Assembly: GCF_036669915.1 (NCBI RefSeq)
Contig: NC_089325.1
Coordinates: 14,785,868-14,849,867 of the forward strand
Length of the DNA: 64,000 nucleotides
Reading direction: 5' to 3'
DNA from: Pocillopora verrucosa
Taxonomy: Eukaryota > Cnidaria > Anthozoa > Scleractinia > Pocilloporidae
Under the pieces are notes generated by a model. That model had not been told where the DNA came from. It did no database searches and was given only the letters and a program-made list of their open reading frames with translations. The position numbers and the translations under genes were made by a program. Every line of letters starts with the position of its first letter. Position 1 is the stretch's first letter. This document shows, piece by piece, positions 24,701-35,500 of this stretch.

Positions 24701-27180
24701 AAAGCTTTGTTTGCTAAGTGGATTAAGATAAAGCAGATGTAGTTTAGAAAATGGTTTTGATCTTTGAAATTCATAGAGATTTTGTCAATGAAAGCTTATG
24801 CAAATTCATGTAAGAGTAAAAGTAGGTCTTCTTAAAGCGAAGACATTGTTCACTGTAGGAAAAGGTTTCTTCACTTTTTTTTTTCTTTTTCCAATCAGGC
24901 AATGTTTGATCCCTGATCTCTCATGGATCACAGATGCAGCGATTCCACTCTGCATTCCAGCCATCAAAGGAAATGATCACATAATCATCATCAACTTCTT
25001 AAACAGTGCACGCACACTAAACTCCTTCTTCATTGACTGCTTCAGCTTTGAAGCCCACAGTTTGTGGAAGCGCCATCACGTTTTTAGTCAACTGTGCGTT
25101 TAGCTCATGGGATTGAAACAGGTTTGCAATTGATAAAGCCGGTCAACTTGTTTTGATGAATCTGCAATCGGTTACAAGGATACTTAGTGGTGTTCAGTGT
25201 CCCTGGGTAATTCTAGCGCTTCATTGTGCATGTGTAGATTAAGACTGGAATTCTTAATGAATTACACACTTTGTCCATGTTGAAGTCATACTGGTAATTT
25301 TTTTATTTCATGTCTCTGATCTGCATCCTTCACCACTCTTATCCTTTTGTCCTTTTTTTTTTACTTTTTTCCCATTTAAATTTTCAAAAGTGATGTTTCC
25401 CACACAGTAAAGGAAAGATTCACAGGCAATAACTAAAACCCTTACAATATCTTGACATGGTGTATTCAAGCAAAGAGACCAGGCATGATGAAGGAAGTTT
25501 TTTTGGCAAAATGTCATCAATATTTAAAAAATTTGTAGTCAAATACAAAAAAAATTATGTCCCATAGAATATTACCAGTGACATACCTCATATGCTTCAC
25601 TTATTTCCTGAAACTTTTCAGCTGCATCAGCACCTTTATTTGTATCCGGGTGGTATTTCTTCGCCAACTGAAAGAGGAAAGTGGATGTTAAGCAATGTGT
25701 GTAACTCTGGATGCAAAAGAAATAAATTAATAATAATAAAAAAAAACATGCTCAGTTGGTACACAGGCTTGAATCATAAGGTGAAAAACACATGCTTACT
25801 TCATTGCATCTTCTGTTGATTTAAACTCTTCAGAGTAACTAAAATATAATTTATCCATACATTATGTGGGAAATAATTAACCTTTTCAGGAATATCTTGA
25901 TTGATAAACAATTCCTCCTTGTCGATACCACAGGAAATGTATAAAGAACAGTATGGAGAATATATAAACTGATGTTAGGGTGTAAAGGGTTAATGAGAAT
26001 AAATAGTACTAGTTATAGGAGAAAAGTAAGTGTGATGTAATGCTAGTATCTGAATAGTCCACATCTTTAATTTCAAGTGAAGTTCCTCCTCCTTTACCTT
26101 CTTCTCTGGAAATGTGTGGAGAAACTCTTTTCTCTCCACCACTTTCCTATCATCTGTAAATTCTTCCCTTATTGTTGCAGCTCATGCATGCTACAGATTA
26201 TTTGCCTTTTATTAGAGGTCCTGACAAGTGTCAATGTGTTTAGAGAATGTTCATGTTGGTGTTTTGAAAAGATGACACAGGTGGTAAAATTCTGTTGATC
26301 AGAGCATCTTACTAAAGTTACAATAGGAAAGGTATCAGGGTTTCTCGACTCTTTCTTTTTGCCAGATACGATAAGAATCATGTTGAAATGTCGATCCAAA
26401 AGTGTGTCAACACCTATGTAGCACGAAGTGTACATGTACTCACATTAAAGTACGCCTTTTTTATTTCCTTTTGGTCTGCATTACGTGGCACTCCAAGAAT
26501 TTTGTAGTAATCTTTCTTGTAAGTTGGATCTGTGGAGAAAAAAAGGTTTCATGACATAAACAATAACAGAATATTTCGCAAACACCATCGCTGATGGAAA
26601 CACGCATGACAGTATGGTAGACGCAATTTTTTTGTACAGGACTAAGGTGAAAAATTGTTACCATCTTTCTTCTCGATTCATACGTAGCTATCACCAAAAT
26701 ATATTTAAATAAGAAGCGACATCAAAAAGATCATTCAAAAATTTAACTCATACCGGCATTTCCAATATTTCACATAGCAAGAACACGTGGGTTGAAATTG
26801 CGATCGTCGCAAAATATCACCGGTGAAATCTGTCTGATAATATTTGTTTTACTAACCTGACGTGTGAAATTCTCTATGAGACGAAATCGCTCCCAAAAAT
26901 GAGGGGTTAATCTTGCGCGAAGACGCTGAGGATAGAGGTGACAAAGCAGTTAAAACGATTATGTAAGGTTGTTTCCGAAAGTTGTGTTATGTCAGCTGAT
27001 ATACGGAAGCAAGTTCTCACCTGACAAAAAGAAAATTCCATTTCTACGTGACGCAACCAGTAAATTATTTCCAATTCTTGAAAAACTGCACACAGTAGAG
27101 CCAAATCTTCGCTTGAGTGTTTCTCTCGAACAAAAATTACATCGTTGGAATAGCAGCAATCCCGTTCGCCGAGCCGCCAT
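18716..27180 (-). CDS. DNAJA3: DnaJ homolog subfamily A member 3 (mitochondrial Tid1)
   Basis: Fourteen exons on the minus strand join in frame to 482 residues (human 480): 27180-27021, 26925-26857, 26529-26444, 25667-25587, 24398-24329, 24139-23991, 23382-23230, 22861-22714, 22451-22387, 22247-22176, 21672-21616, 21221-21106, 20320-20223, 18840-18716. In order: a basic N-terminus without acidic residues near the start (mitochondrial targeting type), a J domain from about residue 83 with HPD at 111-113, a Gly/Phe-rich region at about 156-200, four CxxC zinc motifs (Cys 231/234, 248/251, 270/273, 284/287), then the substrate-binding domains. The C-terminus has EGTVNG-like and [10 protein letters not shown] motifs, as in vertebrate Tid1, followed by an Asp-rich end. 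The product is an Hsp70 co-chaperone of the mitochondrial matrix. All introns are GT-AG. Confidence 0.95.
19242..19552 (-). CDS. Possible alternative 3' exon of DNAJA3 with a transmembrane segment
   Basis: Inside the last DNAJA3 intron, on the same strand, an open frame of 103 codons runs from a good acceptor (pyrimidine-rich, CACAG ending at 19553) to a stop at 19242-19244. Exon 13 ends in phase 1, and joining it here keeps the frame and gives Asp at the junction, as does the normal exon 14. The resulting protein would be 544 residues. The tail has a charged stretch ([19 protein letters not shown]), then RRQFLR and a hydrophobic span [20 protein letters not shown] that looks like one membrane helix. 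Human and fly Tid1 have C-terminal splice isoforms, but this sequence is not one I recognise. It could instead be a small nested gene starting at the ATG at 19580. Confidence 0.45.
20349..20760 (+). repeat. Nested pair of TTAA-type MITEs
   Basis: An outer variant-2 copy (TTAA at 20349 to TTAA at 20760) is interrupted at 20492-20700 by a variant-3 copy with ends CCCTTCAATTCCCAG and CTTGGGAGTTCAAGGG, each flanked by TTAA. Removing the insert restores the outer element with one TTAA (GTCAGCACCTTA then GAAATGG), matching other variant-2 copies such as GTCAGTACCAAAGGAAATG at about 5,894. The pair lies just upstream of exon 13, in DNAJA3 intron 12. Confidence 0.85.
23604..23814 (-). repeat. TTAA-type MITE, variant 1, in DNAJA3 intron 6
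   Basis: TTAA at 23604-23607 and 23811-23814. The ends are CCCTTTCACTCCTAG and CATGGGAGTTAAAGGG. The body is the reverse complement of the copy at 16,845. Confidence 0.8.
24479..25287. mobile_element. Unclassified DNA element with 29-bp perfect terminal inverted repeats
   Basis: Positions 24479-24507 and 25259-25287 are perfect inverted repeats beginning GACTTCAACATGGACAAAGT. The element is 809 bp and lies in DNAJA3 intron 4. Just inside the left end is a perfect palindrome, GAACCCCACT-tg-AGTGGGGTTC (24510-24531). A plus-strand open frame inside it (about 24,890-25,100) shows no family I recognise. I could not find a convincing target-site duplication, so the superfamily is open. Confidence 0.7.
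25877..25993 (+). repeat. TTAA-type MITE, variant 2, internally deleted
   Basis: TTAA at 25877-25880 and 25990-25993. It keeps the right half (GTATGGAGAATATATAAACT and GTGTAAAGGGTTAA) but lacks about 90 bases of the left body. Located in DNAJA3 intron 3. Confidence 0.7.
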
Positions 27181-27307
27181 GTTGGCAACCGACTGGGAAA
27201 GTACATGCGCACAGTAGTATGACGCAATGGTAAATCACTATATTTGGATATTTAGATTTCTGATGAAAAGAAAACAAACTGAAAAAAGAAGGGGGAGAGG
27301 GAAGAAA

Positions 27308-27409
27308 ATGGCAGACAGCCCAAACTCAGAGATAGTGGAAACGAATCCATTTACAAAAGAAAAAACGCCGAGTGGTCCAAAAATAAAGTTAATAATTATA
27401 TCCAGATAA
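27308..27409 (+). CDS. Doubtful short open frame head-to-head with DNAJA3
   Basis: An ATG at 27308 opens a 33-codon frame (MADSPNSEIVETNPFTKEKT, then a basic Ile-rich end) about 130 bases upstream of the DNAJA3 start, in the opposite direction. The arrangement would suit a bidirectional promoter. No good donor was found in the frame, no family is recognised, and the frame ends close to an inverted repeat. It may be a first exon whose splice site I cannot place, or chance. Confidence 0.2.
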   Translation: MADSPNSEIVETNPFTKEKTPSGPKIKLIIISR

Positions 27410-27460
27410 ACCTCGCACCCAGATCTCTTTTGTGGGTGAAGCGGAGATCTGGGTACGAGA
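27409..27460. repeat. Short inverted repeat, MITE-like
   Basis: ACCTCGCACCCAGATCTC and its near-perfect inverse GAGATCTGGGTACGAGAT are separated by about 16 bases. It is hairpin-forming and may be a very small palindromic element. Confidence 0.6.
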
Positions 27461-28742
27461 TTTCTATTTTAAACCATCCATAACTTTTCCACTTTGAATG
27501 TCATGAACACTGATCCTGTAGAAATGGAATTATCGCATCAAAGAGATTGTGCTCTCTGAGACAGAAATGATTACGTGGTTTTGCCCCGTTTTTATCTAAA
27601 TATTTTAAACTACGAATTGCACTCGCCCTCGGGACTTGTGCAGTTTTGTTGTATTTGAAAAATTTACACGTACTTAATGAGACCAAATTGCTCTCTGAGG
27701 GCCTCATATGATCATATGGCCTCTTTCGTTTCGCGAGCTGATGACCGCAACATTACCTTACCGCTCAGTTCCTTAGGCTTCTTGGGGTCCCAGTCACTCG
27801 AATGAAAGGAAAGTGGTTCTTTACACTTTTACTTCTAATTTTTCTCTTTAAAGAGAGGAGAGGGAGGGGAGTGGGCTGACGTTTTGCATTCACTAAACAG
27901 GTGAAACGATAGAAATTTCTGAGTGCCGCGTACAAAAACCAAGGAATGAGTGCGAATACTTAAATTTGGATCGGCTTATAATTCAGAATATACGGAAACA
28001 TTGAAAGAAATTGATTTCTACCTAACACTTAATTAAGTTTTCTAACATCTTGATCTTCTAAAGAGCTAGCTTTCTTTTTAGAAGTGCCGAACATTTATAC
28101 AGATTGCAATAATTTTGTATCTGTATATCATCTTCCTTGGCCAGTTTTAGAAAGGTTCTTTGGTGGGTTTTATAATGGTGTTGAAAAGCCATCTTTAGGT
28201 TTTGTCGTTTTTGAATGAAATAGATAGAAATAGATGAAAACCATTTATTAAACCATTTTGTTCATTTATTTATCGAATTTCGTTTTTTTTTGTTTTTATA
28301 TGATACACCATACCTTGGTATTTGAAAATAAGAACGTTAAAACAAGTTTTACAACTTGACACATTGACGCTGCAGTTTAATTCAACGTCATCCAACCTCA
28401 GGAATTTATGACTTTATAACTGAATTTTTATTCTTAACTCATCATTTCGACTATGCGTGAAGAGAAAGCTTCCCTCTAGCATGAAACTAAACACCGAGAA
28501 CATAGTGAATTGAACTATTGAAATGTTTTCCTTCAGTGCGCGCATGCGCAGGACGCTGACTACAAACTTATTCCAACACAAACTTATCCCATATAAGTAA
28601 TACTGATTTTTTTCGGTTTTGACATGCAAGTGCCTTAAAGGGGCTCATCTAAAGTATTCTGGGTACAGCCCTAGGAAGAAATTTCTGGAAAACTAGTCGG
28701 GTATTAATGACAAAGCAATTAATTACCGATCACTAACTCTAA
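27461..28742. other. Intergenic, no feature recognised
   Basis: AT-rich DNA between DNAJA3 and the tyrosine-motif tail exons. Short open frames only. Confidence 0.4.
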
Positions 28743-30172
28743 TTATGGGGTCTGCTTAGTTGTTTCTTTCAGTTTTGTTTTAATCTCTATGTTTATCATT
28801 AAAACATTCCTGAGATAGGAAGCGAGTTTCACTTGTTCGCCGTCCTTTGTCTCCTCCGGATTCTTCTGTGATATCTTCACGCTTGCTGTCTTGACGGGAT
28901 CAATTTGGGAGTATACTGTTTGGGGCTGTTCTTTGACAAGTTTTGCACTGTTTTCGCGGGAAATGATCAGATCTGCGTACACAAGGCCACGGTATGGAGC
29001 GGGCTTCTACATTGAACATGGAAAAGAGAATAATGACTTATGAGCAGATCGTGAAACAAGAGACATTAAATAACGATAGCAACACAGTAACGAGGTAAAC
29101 AAATAAACAAACAAACAACAACAGCAACAAAAACAACATTAAATGAGAAATAAAACACCGAAGATTGTAAACGAATTTGATAAGATAACTGGGTCAGTGT
29201 TACCTTATTTTGCCTCTGATCAAGGTCTTTTTCAAATTTATTTTTATCGGTTTAGTCTTGTATTTTTTTGTTTATTTGTTTGTTGCAGAGGATCCTTTAG
29301 ACACTTAAACTAAAGTCCAGCTGCCGTGCTCCAGCTGTACGCTTAATTATCATACGTGGACATTATGAATCGAAGAGGTAAATATATTAAGATAGTTTCC
29401 TGAATGAAACAGTGTTGAAAAAGAAACACGTCTTCATGTAAAAAAAAAAAATCCAACAAATAAAAGCAAAACAAAACAAAAAGAAACAAAAAAGAAACTT
29501 TTGTCAGGATTTGTGAGATGTATTACCTGTGGCGGCTTCTTCTTCTTTTTTGTCTTGTCAACAGCTGCGTAGAAATATTCAGTGTTCCCGCCAGCCTGAG
29601 GTGTCTCGCTCCCTGCAGCCTCTGTGTTGTTGTCGAGCCCTGAGTCAGTTTGATGAGACGAACGATCCTCTGGTGTCAGAGACGGGGACTGATCTACACA
29701 GGACGCCCATTGTTCAGGTAAACCACTTGCTTCTTCCTGAGGGTGGCCCGCAGTCTTTTCGAGGGCGCTCACTCCAGAACTGGCTCTGCCTTTTCTTTCT
29801 TTATGAACAACAGCGTATACATGATCCTTATTTTCTTCTTTTTTATCGCACAAAGCAGGCGGCTGCTGTATTCCTTTCTCACCACTCACCAACACTGTGT
29901 TTTCTGCCGCTCTTTACTGAATATCTGAACATCCCTCGCTTACTGAACTCAACTTTCGATTGGTCTCAATGTTATCATAGCCGCACTCTCTTTTGCAGTC
30001 GCTCACTGTTTCGTAGGTGGCCAGCCCAAATTCCGTTTGTGAAAGGGTTAGGTGAACAGTTAGCTCATTGGAGCTCTGTGTTTGTTGAACAAGCACAGGG
30101 TCGAGTGATGTCAGTTCAGAGCTCGAAGGCTTCTCGTAGGTGCACATGACACGATCTTCGTCTAAACATCGT
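28743..30172 (-). CDS. Cytoplasmic-tail exons of a probable lectin-type immunoreceptor, with an in-frame stop
   Basis: Two minus-strand exons, 30172-29527 and 29006-28743, join in phase 0 (donor CAG|GTAATA, acceptor TGTAG|AAG). They encode a hydrophilic chain with repeated Tyr motifs: TYETV and YDNI (YxxV, eight residues, YxxI, an ITAM-like spacing), VYAVV, FYAAV, LVYADL (fits the ITIM consensus), TVYSQI (fits the ITSM consensus), and a KKKKK run. Such motifs recruit SH2-domain proteins in known immune receptors. An in-frame TAA at 29914-29916 splits the first exon. It may be a disabling mutation, a true end of a short form, or lie in an 81-base in-frame intron (GTAAGC to ACAGCAG). No membrane segment is in these exons; the lectin gene upstream on the same strand probably supplies it, but the phase of the transmembrane exon does not fit directly, so an exon may be missing from this model. 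Confidence 0.6.
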
Positions 30173-30983
30173 CTATGACGCAAGAAATTAGGCTTTACTG
30201 ATATGTTAAAGAGATAAAAGCGCGCTGATTGCATTGTTGAGTTATATAGGCACTTGGGAATTTTTAAGGACACGAGATAAGTGCGGAGAAGCACGAGCCG
30301 CAGGCGACTGCTTCTCTCACTTCTCGAAGAACAAGTTTTTTTTGGTTCTTTTATAATAATATACGTGAAAAAATTACTCAGTTCTGATTGGTTAAGATAA
30401 ATGCAGTTTTCAAATAATTCAAAGCAGAAGAAGGTTAATTCAGTGCAAAGATAATAACAACCAGACATTCTGATTGTTCAATAATCGAAGAAACTCACAG
30501 AAAGCTAATCAAATGCGAGCCTTGGACGTCTTAACATTTGGCTACTCTGGAAATTTGCGAGCGAAACAATGGCCGGCGTTTGAAGTAGGCCTTCTTTCAA
30601 CACCGCAACAACAATACAACAGCCGGAAAACAACTCTAACAACGAAAACACTGTAAAAAGCATTGCTTTTTGGTTGTCGATTTGGAAAAAGTTGTGTTAA
30701 GGTAAGGGAATTGCCAAGGCCGAAATGAAAATTACGAGCCGATCCAGCTTAACACTTTGCACGAGCGATTCTACGCCGAAATTAAAACAAACATGGTTAA
30801 ACCTCGCAAACGACGATTTCATTCCATCGAAAGTGATTAGGACTCAGACTGAAAAATTTCTTGAACTGTTTTGCCGGACTTTCAGCTGTTTTGTGCCTTA
30901 TAGATGTGAAAATATCATTGAGTATTACTGTTTTGATCTTACGCCGTTGTTTTGACCGAATGCACAGGTTTGAATAAATTGTT
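30173..30983. other. Spacer between tail exon and left arm
   Basis: No coding exon was recognised. The sequence CTCAGTTCTGATTGGTTAAG near 30,380 looks like part of a dispersed repeat. An intermediate exon linking the transmembrane and tail exons could be hidden here or in 31,180-32,580. Confidence 0.3.
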
Positions 30984-31176
30984 TTTGCACTTGATGCGCG
31001 CGCTTTGCTTCTGCGTAATTATGATAAGCTATCTCGTATTTTTTATATTTATATTATTAATACGTAATCACATGATTTTTCTGGTGCAATTTGGAATACA
31101 TAAGCACTTGTTAATTTTTTCAAAGACGACAAATTGCACTCGAAATCATGTGATTACGTATTAATAATATATATAA
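30984..31176. repeat. Dispersed inverted-repeat element at the left-arm edge
   Basis: TATTAATACGTAATCACATG (about 31,056-31,075) is repeated in inverse orientation at about 31,147-31,166, and the flank TTGCACTTGATGCGCGCGCT recurs at the end of the window (from about 63,879). Homology between the arms stops here. Confidence 0.7.
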
Positions 31177-31220
31177 TTTCCATAGTTACCCCCAAAATCG
31201 TGTCACCAATTAATTTTCAC

Positions 31221-31254
<34 letters not shown>
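31221..31254 (+). repeat. (GTCGTT)n microsatellite
   Basis: About five copies of a GTCGTT-type hexamer. The mirror position in the right arm (about 63,120-63,140) has a shorter tract. Confidence 0.8.
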
Positions 31255-32579
31255 AGTGTTGAAAGAAAAAAAAATTAATTTTTTTTTAAAAATAAGAAAC
31301 GTAAGTGTGTTCTTTTCAGTGAAGATTTTAGTCAAGGGTCGAGGGTGAAATGTCAAGGGTTCAAAAATGTCCTTATTTATTGATTGATTTATTTCTTTGC
31401 TTATTTAAAATTTATTATTATATCATTCCTTGTATCACGTGGTCGTAAGATTTCCCACCTTCCTCCAAGTGACAGAAATACCAGGATGTTAGCTCTCTAG
31501 TTTCCTCTCAGTTCAGCACTTTCTCGCATTCTCCTACTTCACTTGCGCGTGTTTCAGTGAGTTATTCGTAATGGAGGGTTTTTTATCAGCGTTCTCCCTT
31601 CTAAATAATCTTTGTTGGAAGTCTTTTAATATTTCCATTAAAAAGACCTTCAGAGAACGTTGTTAAAAATCCTATCAAAAGTAAAACCACGACTTCATGA
31701 ACTTCTATATAACGTGGTTCTTGGTAGGAAGAACGATATTCTTTGCCCCGGTAATACGAAAATCTATGATTAAGTACCTCGATATTTTTAGTCCCTTAGC
31801 GGGCTCAAAAGTGGAAACGTGCGAATGGCTAAGAGAAAAGAGCGGGGAATTTTGCGACCAAAAGATACCAAAAATGTTTATTTAAAACTATGAATACGTG
31901 ATTCCCAGAACTTCACGAAGTCGATGGGAGGAAACTCATAGACGAACTTTACATCTTATGTACAAAAAAAACCGGCGCAAAAATACGACTGCGACGCAGG
32001 TAGAGGGGAAGCGGAAGGAGACACTGATTACTCACCGATGGCTCGAAATTTGCTCTTGTTTTGAAGCCCATGGTCCAAATCGCCTAAACTTTATAGACTA
32101 ATTTTTTCTCTAAAATACTTCAGCCGTCGAAACCCGTCACCAAAGAGGTTTCTTGACCGTTGAAAGAACCGCCAGAAATGACCAAGTTTTGTTTTGCGTG
32201 ATCCAGGCGCGGATGTCGACAAATTAATAAACCTCTTGCGCTCGAGGAAACATAAGTAATAATAAACAATTAAATAAATAAATCCTTGACATATTTTGAA
32301 CCCTCGCCCCTCGGCTCTCGACAAAAACCTACGCTCAGTTCTTTTCGAAGCATTGTCAAAAAGTGAACGATACAATACTGCATAAACTGCTGCAATTATG
32401 AGAAGGACATTAATATGGATTTTAAGTACATGCCCTTTTGCACAGTTGACTGATTACGTGGATAACTCAAGGTAAAAAGTAAAGGAGACGAAAGTAATGT
32501 AAAGACACACGAAAAGGATTGTTCCTCATGATAGAAAAAAAGGTTAGATACGAAACAAAAGAAAACACAGTGAAGGGCA

Positions 32580-35500
32580 CTAACATTGTTTATCGTGGCG
32601 CCGACGTCTGCGAAAGAACATAAGTCCGAAAGCGACTACAAGGAGCAGAATGAAAATGGCCAGTAGCACCACCACAATCACAACCAGGTTAGGCTTGCCA
32701 GCATGTACATCGTCTGCCAAGGGATATTCAGTGACAGTATTCCCTGACGTGACCCCATAATTATATGTATAAAAGAAGAGGCTGTTTCAGATAAGGAATG
32801 GAACCAAACGTTCAGATGCAACTTTTTAAAAATAGTAAAATCATTTTGATTGATTAAATCCACCTGTTCGCATTCTCAACACAAATTCAACGTTGCTCTC
32901 ATAAAAAAATTATACAAATACTGTAAAGTCAATTAAACGATGATGATAATAATGGTGGTAACTAATAACAGAACAGACAAAGGAACAACGCATGGAAGTT
33001 GAAAAACTGATGGTAAATTTTTGTTTCTAGTTTTTTTAAAGGTTCTTTTCTGTATCTCATACCAGTGCTTTAATGATTGCCTATCCAGATGCGCAGATTA
33101 ACAGTAACAGTGTGGTACAAATTTATTTTACATGGAAAAATTACATAAGTAAATGAATAAATCTTTGCATGAAAAATGGTAATAACCAAAAAAAGGGTAG
33201 ATAAGCTTTTACCTGTAGTCGCAGTTGTAGATGATCCTTTGACCCGAGCAGTTGTCGATGCCTGGGATCCATAATTCCGTCCTAAATTAGAGAGGAACAC
33301 AAAACCAAAGTTAGTAATTAACTATAAGCATTTTCAATAAAAATTCAACGTTTTTCTAACATATAAAAATTGTACAAATACTTGTAGGTAGATATTAAAA
33401 ATGGTAATAACCAAAAAAGGGGTGGATAAACTTTTACCTGTTGTCGCAGTTATAGATGGTCCTTTGGCCCGAGCACTTGTCGATACCTGGGATCCATCAT
33501 TCCAGCCTAAATTAAAGAGGAACACAAAACTATAGGCATTTTCAATAAAAATTAAACGTTTTTTTTAACATATAAAAATTGTACAAATACTTGTAGGTAA
33601 TAATAATGATAATGTTCACATGCATGAAAAATGGTAATAACCGAAAAATAGGGTGGATAAGCTTTTACTTGTTGTCGCAGTTGTATATAATCCTTTGACC
33701 GGAGCAGTTGTCGATGCCTGGGATCCATCAGTCAGTCCTAAATTAAAGAAGAACACAAAACCAAAGTTACAAATTCACTACTAGCATTGTAAATAAAAAT
33801 TCAACGTTTTTCTAACATATAAAAATTTTACAGATACTTGTAGGTAGATATTAAAAATGGTAATAACCGAAAAAAAAAAAAAGGGTGGATAAGCTTTTAC
33901 TTGTTGTCACAGCTGTAGATGGTCCTTTGATCCGAGCAGTTGTCGATGCCTGGGATCCATCATTCCAGCCTAAATTAAAGAGGAACACAAAACTATAGGC
34001 ATTTTCAATAAAAATTAAACGTTTTTTTTAACATATAAAAATTGTACAAATACTTGTAGGTAATAATAATGATAATGTTCACATGCATGAAAAATGGTAA
34101 TAACCGAAAAAAAAAAGGGTGGATAAGCTTTTACTTGTTGTCACAGCTGTAGATGATCCTTTGATCCAAGCAGTTGTCGATGCCTGGGATCCATCATTCC
34201 AGCCTAAATTAAAGAGGAACATAAAACCAAAGTTAGTGATTCACTATTAGCATTTTCAATAAAAATTCAACATTTTCCTAACGCGGAAATTGTACAAATA
34301 CTTGTGGGTAATAATAATGACAATGCTCACAAAAGTGGTAAATAACAACAAACCAGAACAAAGAACCAAAAGTATGCACATTTTGTTTTTTATTTGTTTA
34401 AGGTTTGTCTGTTCCTTTTCTACTTACATATGTGTAATAAATTTAAAGTTAAAGATTTTCAGGAGTTTCAAGGAGTAAGTCGGGGGAAGTTATGCCACGT
34501 TACTATATTTATACTTACATTCAGCGCTGATTCACATTATCGTCTAGACATATTTGTTAGTTAGGTCAAGCCTTCGACAGTCACAACGCCAATACTTACC
34601 TGTTGTGGTGGATGCCGTCGCTTTCGCTGATTTTTTCTCTAGACAAGAATGTGAAAATTCACTTATCATTGCAATAATGTGATTTTATATCCTATTTTAA
34701 ATGGAGCGCAAAGCAATGGTAACAGTGTGGTATCTATACATGGAAAAAAAAGACAAACAAATATATACATAAACGATTAAATAGATATATTAAAATAATT
34801 TAGCCAATTGTATAACAAGAAGTCCTTATTGGCTCACTATTAGGATCCAAAGTGACTTTACGGTCTATCTAGCATTTATAATATGCTATGTAATCATTTT
34901 AGCTTTCTTCCTCGGTGTAAATGACTTTCAAGAGAGGGACTGGGCCGTAATACGATTGACCTATTCTTATTCTCAGTTTTGTGTAATGTGAATAAAGGGT
35001 CTATTACCTCCTCCACCTTTAAATTCACATATGAATCCTGCTCGGGATAAGCTTGAAGTACAGCTGACATCATTATAGCGTCCAAAGTTACCACTATAAT
35101 TTCTGTACATTTGCGCGCAGTTCTCTTCACCATTTCCGTTGCTAGGTTGTCTAGCTGCCCAGGGCCAATCTCCTTTATTGGACGCATTGACTGTGCTGTT
35201 ATCACTTAACCATCTCCACACTCCAGTTGATGTATCTTTCCTCAAACCTATGAAGTATTCACTGGTATTTTCGTTTTGGATGGTTTGATTCAGGAAGTTC
35301 CACTCCTCACGACTCTCAATAGAAACAAGGTTATATCCAGACTGTTCACATATTGTTTTGCTTCTTTCCCAATCGTACCAGTTACCATTGCTCCTATAGA
35401 AAACGTAGCTGGAACCACTGAAGTTCTTCACATGAGCTGAATGTAGAATTGAACAAAGGCACACCCTATTCATTAACTGTTGACCTTATCAGCTGATAAC

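Noticed and set aside
24798-25103. Possible gene inside the 809-bp element in DNAJA3 intron 4
   Set aside because: No recognisable domain and confined to a repeat; left as part of the element.
29529-30149. Long plus-strand open frame of 206 codons
   Set aside because: It is the antisense of the tyrosine-motif tail exon, which has good splice sites and a coding-like composition on the minus strand.
33213-34203. Regularly spaced repeats that might suggest a CRISPR or satellite array
   Set aside because: The units contain splice-bounded, phase-symmetrical coding exons; it is an exon duplication array.
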